NCBI RefSeq assembly: GCF_000711825.1 | Contig: NZ_JONJ01000001.1 | Span: 248,001-312,000 of the forward strand | Source: [Clostridium] aminophilum DSM 10710 | GTDB lineage: Bacteria; Bacillota; Clostridia; Lachnospirales; Lachnospiraceae | Direction of reading: 5' to 3' | Length of the DNA stretch: 64,000 nt | Shown here: positions 59,514 through 64,000 of the stretch, piece by piece | Layout: the number at the start of each line of letters is the position of its first letter | Position numbering within the stretch: position 1 is the stretch's first letter | Position numbers and translations under genes: made by a program | The notes under the pieces: model-generated | Seen by the model: the letters and a program-made list of their open reading frames with translations, nothing else | What the model was told of the DNA's origin: nothing | Databases searched by the model: none

Positions 59514-60203
59514 TTATTGCTCCATTTTCTTTTTCAGAGCTTCCATATCTTTTTTGACCTGCGCCTCTGCTTCCTCTTCGCTCCGCGGAATGTAGTGAAC
59601 CGCTGCGGCAACCGCCAGCGTGCTCTCCGCGGCACTGGCCTGCCAGCTTGTCTCACGGAAGTTTCCGGAAAGCCGTAAGGTGTCGCCGCACTCAATCCTG
59701 TGCTCTTTGTCGTCTTCATCCTTCACAGTCAGTTTTCCGCGATAGCAGTAAACCATCACCTCATCCGGCGCCGGAACATCCTGCACCAGCATGCTGAACA
59801 GATCGACGGACTCACCGGGCTGCATGCGCAGCGGAACGACCGTTCCCTCACAGACGCCCTTTCGGAGCATCAGGTTAAAGTCGGTTACCTTTCCGATGCT
59901 TACCGTCTTATCCCCGCCGTCAAACCGGTGCGGCGTAAACTCCGGAAGATCGATCATCCGCTCCCCGTTATGAGAGAGACTGATGTCGCCGCTCAGCGTC
60001 ATAATGATCCGATTGTAATCCGGAAGACTGGTGAACTCGCTTTCCTCGACATCCACCGTAGCAGAACTGAGTCTCCAGAGAAAATCCCGGTCCGCATATT
60101 CGCTTCCCTTCGGCGCAATGCCGATCTCTGTCGTTTTTCCTCCGCTCCAGTCTGTTGTCTTGTAATCGTCTCGGTGGACAACCTGTGAAATGTAGAATGC
60201 CAT
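59514..60203 (-). CDS. hutD: HutD-family protein
   Basis: A 229-residue bicupin-like protein. It has the HutD landmarks YKTTDWSGGKTTEI near the start, FLWRLSSATVD, then SLPDYNRIIMTLSGDISLSH and the closing FRETSWQ-type strand. HutD is found with histidine-use genes and is proposed to limit their expression or bind urocanate or formimino intermediates; its role is not firmly settled. GGGAGGG precedes MAFYISQ. It heads the FTCD operon and supports a histidine link. Confidence 0.85.
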   Translation of the reverse strand: MAFYISQVVHRDDYKTTDWSGGKTTEIGIAPKGSEYADRDFLWRLSSATVDVEESEFTSLPDYNRIIMTLSGDISLSHNGERMIDLPEFTPHRFDGGDKTVSIGKVTDFNLMLRKGVCEGTVVPLRMQPGESVDLFSMLVQDVPAPDEVMVYCYRGKLTVKDEDDKEHRIECGDTLRLSGNFRETSWQASAAESTLAVAAAVHYIPRSEEEAEAQVKKDMEALKKKMEQ

Positions 60204-60361
60204 CGATTCTTTCCCTCCCTCAGCCGGCTTTTCCGTCCGGCCGTTCTTTATGGTGCTATTATATTCTTTCGAATTGTCAGAATACATGGTTTTCGTTTTG
60301 CAAACTACACCGATCGCTGAACAAATGAAAGCAGAAAGTTCCGTTGTCTTTACAAATTTTA

Positions 60362-60391
60362 TTTACCTTTTTGACGAATATGAGTTAAAAT
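60362..60391 (+). promoter_or_regulatory. Candidate lrp-like gene promoter
   Basis: TTTACC (60362-60367) and TAAAAT (60386-60391) are 18 bases apart. The divergent hutD side has a TATAAT-like -10 on the minus strand near 60253 without a convincing -35. The gap is therefore a shared control region. Confidence 0.35.
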
Positions 60392-60463
60392 AGAGAAGTA
60401 TATTTCACCGTGCCGGCAAATACCGCGCCGCGGTGATCGCACGGAAAGGCAGTTCAAATCATC

Positions 60464-60907
60464 ATGGATAAGACCGACATCAAAATCATCAATATTCTTC
60501 AGCATGACTGCAAAACCCCGACCCGCGAAATCGGACGTCTCGTCGGTCTGACCGCTCCGGCGGTTTCCGAGCGGATCAGCAGACTCCGCGATACCGGCGT
60601 CATCGAGGGATTTCACGCCCAGATCGATGACTCCAAACTCGGAACCGGCATCAATGCCTTTATTCAGGTCAATGTCGCGCCGCGCGAGTATGACAATTTC
60701 TGTCTCTTCTGCGAACAGGAACCGTCGATCATCGAACATCATCACATCGTCGGCCTGAATAACGCTCTTCTGCGCATCCGTGTGCGCAACTCCAATATGC
60801 TGGACCAGCTACTCGAAAAGATCCGACATTACGGTCTTTCCAATACAGCGATCGAGCTTTCCACATACTTTAGCCGGAAAGATTTTTCGGTTGACGAGAC
60901 CGAGTGA
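60464..60907 (+). CDS. Lrp/AsnC-family transcriptional regulator
   Basis: A 147-residue regulator. The N-terminal helix-turn-helix (1-55) includes REIGRLVGLTAPAVSERISRL. The C-terminal RAM ligand-binding domain (about 62-140) includes GINAFIQVNVAP and VRVRNSN-like RIRVRNSNMLDQLL. These proteins sense amino acids. Being divergent from the hutD/FTCD operon, with 260 bases between, it likely controls that operon and perhaps the racemase gene that follows it. The nearest ribosome site is AAAGG, 14 bases before the ATG, which is weak. Confidence 0.9.
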   Translation: MDKTDIKIINILQHDCKTPTREIGRLVGLTAPAVSERISRLRDTGVIEGFHAQIDDSKLGTGINAFIQVNVAPREYDNFCLFCEQEPSIIEHHHIVGLNNALLRIRVRNSNMLDQLLEKIRHYGLSNTAIELSTYFSRKDFSVDETE

Positions 60908-60932
60908 TCCTGTAATACATTCCGATTCAAAG

Positions 60933-60956
60933 ACCGCGGATTTTCCGCGGTTTTTT
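60933..60956 (+). terminator. Terminator of the lrp-like gene
   Basis: ACCGCGGA (60933-60940) pairs with TCCGCGGT (60944-60951), a three-base loop, then a T-run to 60956. Confidence 0.93.
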
Positions 60957-60967
60957 CATTTGCACGG

Positions 60968-61060
60968 CTAACTCACCAAAGCCAACTCTTGTATGAGGTT
61001 CTGGCGACTGCCGTGAAACCTTCGAAACCCGCGAAGTGTGTTTCGGCTCGTCGGGAAAGC
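60968..61060 (-). repeat. Dispersed intergenic repeat family R1, copy 5 (inverted)
   Basis: Read on the minus strand it gives GAGCCGAAACACACTTCGCG, GGTTTCACGGCAGTCGCC and then ACCTCATACAAG, matching R1 at 1211 and 27191. It begins about 12 bases after the lrp terminator. Confidence 0.6.
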
Positions 61061-61173
61061 GCTTCGCGGAATGCATATATTTTTATTTCAATCTGTAACA
61101 CCATTTCCATATTCACGAATTGTATTGCCGAAAATGTATCTGTAAACAATCATCCGAAAGGAAGGTGTCCACA

Positions 61174-62016
61174 ATGGAATTCCAGCTTCACGTCACCATG
61201 GCCGACCCGGCCGGAAACCGCACCGCGATCGTAACCGATCCGGTCTCCCCAAAGTACTATGCTCCCATCGGCGCTGCGCTGTTAAAGCTCCCGGAACTGA
61301 AGGCTGAGCAGGCGGGTTTTCAGACAAAACCGTCCCACGGCGGCGAAGTCCGGCTGGAGATGAGCGGCGGTGAATTCTGCGGAAATGCGACGCGAAGCAT
61401 CGGATATTTCTATGCAATAAAAAACGGCCGGAAACCAGGCGATATGGTTTCGGCCGAGGTTTCCGGCAGTACAGATCTGCTGAATGTGCGGATTGACAAA
61501 GACGGCGCATGGTGCGCCATGCCCCTTCCGCTCCGGATCGCCCGTCTGGCAGTCCGGAATCCCGATTATAATCCGGGCGACCCGAGAAGCAAAAACATCC
61601 TGAATCTACCCTTTGTTGTGCTAGACGGCATCAGCCACGCAATCCTCTACAAGCGCCAGTGCACCCCGCAGCTCGCGGACGCGGTCATCGACACGATCCG
61701 TGACCGGACCAATGCCGCTGCAGGGGGCGCCATTTTTCTGGATGATGTCCAGCACTCCATGACGCCTTATGTCTGGGTCCGCTCCACCGGTACCCGCGTA
61801 TGGGAGAGCAGCTGCGGCAGCGGAACACTCGCGTCCGTCATCTGGCTGGCCCGCAATCTGAAAAGCGGTCTCTACCGGCTGGAGCTCCGCCAGCCGGGCG
61901 GAAGTCTCCTCGCGGAAGTGGAAAAAGAGTACGGTCATGTCTGCGCCGGCCGGATCGGCGGGCCGATCACACTCGAAGAGGAAAAAGTCTATACGGTGAC
62001 GACCGCGGACGACTGA
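61174..62016 (+). CDS. DapF-fold amino-acid racemase, histidine-racemase (CntK)-like
   Basis: A 280-residue PLP-independent racemase of the diaminopimelate-epimerase fold. Both catalytic cysteines are present: Cys69 in MSGGEFCGNATRS and Cys214 in WESSCGSGT. The surrounding motifs (EFCGNAT, VSGSTDLL, WESSCGSGT, QPGGSLL) follow the pattern of staphylococcal CntK, a histidine racemase, more closely than classical DapF, which has an Asn before the first Cys-Gly and ACGSG at the second. Histidine as substrate is an inference; it is supported by nearby hutD/FTCD genes and an Lrp. No staphylopine cntL or cntM is adjacent. The MEFQLHV start has AAGGAAGG upstream. Confidence 0.75.
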   Translation: MEFQLHVTMADPAGNRTAIVTDPVSPKYYAPIGAALLKLPELKAEQAGFQTKPSHGGEVRLEMSGGEFCGNATRSIGYFYAIKNGRKPGDMVSAEVSGSTDLLNVRIDKDGAWCAMPLPLRIARLAVRNPDYNPGDPRSKNILNLPFVVLDGISHAILYKRQCTPQLADAVIDTIRDRTNAAAGGAIFLDDVQHSMTPYVWVRSTGTRVWESSCGSGTLASVIWLARNLKSGLYRLELRQPGGSLLAEVEKEYGHVCAGRIGGPITLEEEKVYTVTTADD

Positions 62017-62022
62017 CCGCGG

Positions 62023-62649
62023 TTACCGCACCTCGATCACAAGAAACACAGACCGTGTAATGCTGCGATACCGGTGCCACGGATAAGTCCCGTTCTTATC
62101 CCACATGGTGTCATGGACACCCCCGCTGATCATCGGAAGGGTTGCGTACACCGTTTCCGGATCATTCTCACGGAGCAGATCCATCGCCCCGGCGCCGGCA
62201 ATCTGCACATGCAGTTCTCTCAGCGGCACTTCATGTTCCCGGTGAATTCCGGATGAAAATCCCGGTTCCGCCACCAGCACAAAATTGGCGCGCACATTGT
62301 CCATGACCGCCTTCGGGGATTTATAGAACGGTACGCCCCGCTGTTTCTCGTCATGCGTCAGTTCCCAGTTGGACTTCCATATGCTCCGGATGCTGTCCAG
62401 TGTTTTCAGATCATCCGGATCTATTGTATCAGCTCCCAGAATCAGGATGGCATTTCCCGGCACGGATATGCACGCATCCCTCACTTTCAGCGCGCGGAAA
62501 GGAGCAATGGAATATTCTCCTTCCACGCAGACCGGCTGATTTTCGCTCACATTTACCAGAATCCCGGTTCCGTTCACCCGGAATTCCTCTTCCTTCCAGA
62601 TATGATGAACCTCAAAAAACGGTTCTCCAAATGACATTTTTTCTATCAT
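62023..62649 (-). CDS. Conserved hypothetical protein of a sugar-type operon
   Basis: A 208-residue soluble protein with no signal or membrane helix. It has many beta-prone segments and conserved-looking stretches such as FFEVHHIWKEEEFRVNGTGI, AILILGADTIDP and HREHEVPLRELHVQI, which might suggest a beta-sandwich or cupin-like fold. I do not recognise a family. AGCAGG precedes the ATG. It is the last gene of a block with a sugar isomerase and a Gfo/Idh dehydrogenase, and it ends only six bases from the convergent racemase gene. Confidence 0.55.
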   Translation of the reverse strand: MIEKMSFGEPFFEVHHIWKEEEFRVNGTGILVNVSENQPVCVEGEYSIAPFRALKVRDACISVPGNAILILGADTIDPDDLKTLDSIRSIWKSNWELTHDEKQRGVPFYKSPKAVMDNVRANFVLVAEPGFSSGIHREHEVPLRELHVQIAGAGAMDLLRENDPETVYATLPMISGGVHDTMWDKNGTYPWHRYRSITRSVFLVIEVR

Positions 62650-62685
62650 AACCTGCTTTTCTCCGTTTCCTGCACCGGAATGCTT

Positions 62686-63507
62686 TTACCGGAATACCTT
62701 TCTCAAATACGCAATACCCTCTCTGGAACACTGAAAGCTGGTGGGACAGGGTCTTGCCTCGATGCTGACCCATTTGTCATATCCCGCATCTTTCAGCGTC
62801 TTTGCCGCTTCATGGAAATCGAAGTGCCGGTCATCCGGCAGTCTTCTCTCGATGTCCGAAACATGAAACAGCACCAGTTTGCTCAATGATCGCCGGATCG
62901 CGGCCGGAACATCCGGGTCCTCCAGAATCATATGGTAGGTATCCCCGTTATACAGAAGCCAGTCGGAATGAAACTTTTCCAGAAAAGTCATCGTCCTTTC
63001 CGTACTGCAGAACACGTCCCCGTCGTTCCGGTTAATCTGTTCCATGACCATGGGCGCCTGAATGTTCTCCGCATATTCCAGAACGCGGGACACACTGTCG
63101 GTCAAAATGTCCTCGTATTCCTCATCGCTCTGTCCTTCCGCTTTTCTTCCGCGGAGATATCCGATCAGAATCTGGGAATCCAGTTCTTTTGCCAGATCCA
63201 GCTGCCGCCACAGCCGTTCCACGGTGGCCTGCCGTATTTTTTTATCCGGATGTACCATGCTCATGCCTTCGTAGAGATATGCAAGACCGGTGGTCACAGC
63301 GGAGCAGTGAATCCCGTGATCATCCAGTGTCTTTCGAAGCTCCTTCGCCTGGTAGAAAGATGGATCCTGAATCTGCAGTTCAATGCCGTCAAATCCAAGC
63401 TGTTCCGCTACAATGGCACATTCCTCATAGCTGTTGCCGCGAAGCGGAAATGGTGTCTGCACGGGAAGCGGGCGGTCCACCGCGCAGACGCTGAATTTCA
63501 TACTCAT
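62686..63507 (-). CDS. Sugar phosphate isomerase/epimerase (TIM barrel)
   Basis: A 273-residue xylose-isomerase-like TIM-barrel protein. Landmarks include GFDGIELQIQDP (metal-site strand near the start), MVMEQINRNDGDVF with a metal-type Glu, YNGDTYHMILEDPDVP, VLFHVSDIERRLPDD and the terminal WVSIEARPCPT with a Glu. GGAGG lies seven bases before the ATG, which overlaps the stop of the dehydrogenase gene (ATGA). The product probably isomerises a sugar or inositol derivative; the exact substrate is unknown. Confidence 0.82.
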   Translation of the reverse strand: MSMKFSVCAVDRPLPVQTPFPLRGNSYEECAIVAEQLGFDGIELQIQDPSFYQAKELRKTLDDHGIHCSAVTTGLAYLYEGMSMVHPDKKIRQATVERLWRQLDLAKELDSQILIGYLRGRKAEGQSDEEYEDILTDSVSRVLEYAENIQAPMVMEQINRNDGDVFCSTERTMTFLEKFHSDWLLYNGDTYHMILEDPDVPAAIRRSLSKLVLFHVSDIERRLPDDRHFDFHEAAKTLKDAGYDKWVSIEARPCPTSFQCSREGIAYLRKVFR

Positions 63508-64000
63508 TTCATTTCCTCCAGTTCGATTCTTCTTCCCTCTTCGGAAGAGCGGAATGCGGCATAGATGACGCGGATGATGTCATAAGCCAGTTCAAACGAA
63601 GTTTCCGTATCCTTTCCATACACGATGCTTTCGAGGAACGACTTCATTTCCCCGGTATATCCGCGGATGACTTCATCGCTGACAAATACGTTGTTCCATC
63701 CGGTCTTCGGCGGGGTAAGCTCTCCCCAGTAGACGTGATCCAGACCCTTGTCATCGCTGCAGTAGGTTTTCAGGAGATCGTTCTGGGTCAGATTCATCTC
63801 GAATTTCAGATCATTGCAGGAGATGGTCACCTGGTTTGCCGATCCTCCGATTACGGCATCCGTGCCGATGACATTGCACATGGAGCCGTCGGAAAATGTC
63901 AGGATCACGTTTGCGCAGTCTTCCACGTCGTTGGGATGTGCCTGAGCATACTGCTTTTCCCCTTCTTTTAACGGAACCTTACTGATCTGTCCCATTTCCG
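63504..64000 (-). CDS. Gfo/Idh/MocA-family dehydrogenase, C-terminal part
   Basis: At least 165 residues of the C-terminal alpha/beta domain are visible; the frame stays open past the window edge and the NAD-binding half is missing. The sequences DVEDCANVILTFSDGSMCNV and GYTGEMKSFLESIVYGKD, and the ending FELAYDIIRVIYAAFRSSEEGRRIEL, are typical of this family, which oxidises sugars or inositols. It is translationally coupled to the isomerase gene downstream. Confidence 0.82.
   Translation of the reverse strand, partial: EMGQISKVPLKEGEKQYAQAHPNDVEDCANVILTFSDGSMCNVIGTDAVIGGSANQVTISCNDLKFEMNLTQNDLLKTYCSDDKGLDHVYWGELTPPKTGWNNVFVSDEVIRGYTGEMKSFLESIVYGKDTETSFELAYDIIRVIYAAFRSSEEGRRIELEEMK

Overview
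The window looks like chromosomal DNA from an anaerobic Firmicute, most likely a Lachnospiraceae-type Clostridium relative. The signs are AGGAGG-type ribosome binding sites, consensus sigma-A promoters with 17-bp spacers, a CIRCE element, a B. subtilis GlnK/GlnL-like two-component pair, NADP-type GdhA with GltS, the start of a probable type III glutamine synthetase, a FeoB-associated Cys-rich peptide, choline/glucan-binding-type wall repeats and the folate-linked FTCD module. Nearly all genes lie on the minus strand. Only htpG, a 2-hydroxyacid dehydrogenase, a TraX-like gene, an Lrp regulator and a racemase are on the plus strand. I see no rRNA, tRNA, CRISPR array, prophage or insertion sequence.

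Layout. 1-5.0 kb: probable glnN start, class II aldolase, aroB and CIRCE-controlled htpG. 5.0-12.5 kb: a membrane GGDEF protein, a wall-binding-repeat protein, threonine synthase and a Sel1-repeat protein. 12.7-19.3 kb: a response regulator, histidine kinase, 929-residue envelope protein, ABC ATPase and ABC permease in one leftward block. 19.5-25.8 kb: ppk1, an HD-domain Ppx, a bifunctional chorismate mutase/prephenate dehydratase, a PlsC acyltransferase and a small conserved protein. 26-34 kb: hydroxyacid dehydrogenase, a PRTase-like protein, a lipoprotein trigger-factor homologue, M18 aminopeptidase, Dtd, an S1-domain protein and luxS.

33.7-44.5 kb is a nitrogen/glutamate/carbamoyl-phosphate block: gdhA, gltS, a GlnL-like regulator, a GlnK-like kinase and carAB, with a terminator hairpin and small leader frame ahead of carA. 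44.6-46.6 kb holds two small membrane metal-related proteins and a TraX-like protein around a cluster of TTAG-N6-CTAA palindromes. 46.9-55 kb: a split ThrE exporter, D-malate/tartrate-type dehydrogenase, YcxB-like protein, ComF, RecD2 and MreB. 55.3-60.2 kb is a one-carbon/folate module (FolT, Fhs, FTCD cyclodeaminase, glutamate formiminotransferase, HutD) next to an Lrp regulator and a histidine-racemase-like enzyme. The end holds a sugar-type operon (unknown protein, sugar isomerase, Gfo/Idh dehydrogenase cut by the edge).

Much of the unexplained structure is in the intergenic DNA. There is a dispersed ~60-90 bp repeat in five intergenic copies, a palindromic repeat with two copies identical over 35 bp, and several short-period arrays (13, 16, 42, 43 and 76 bp), some spanning stop codons. 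No single obviously new system stands out. The best leads are the carAB leader, the TTAG-N6-CTAA operators, the histidine-racemase/FTCD neighbourhood, the two-component/ABC envelope locus and the intergenic repeats.
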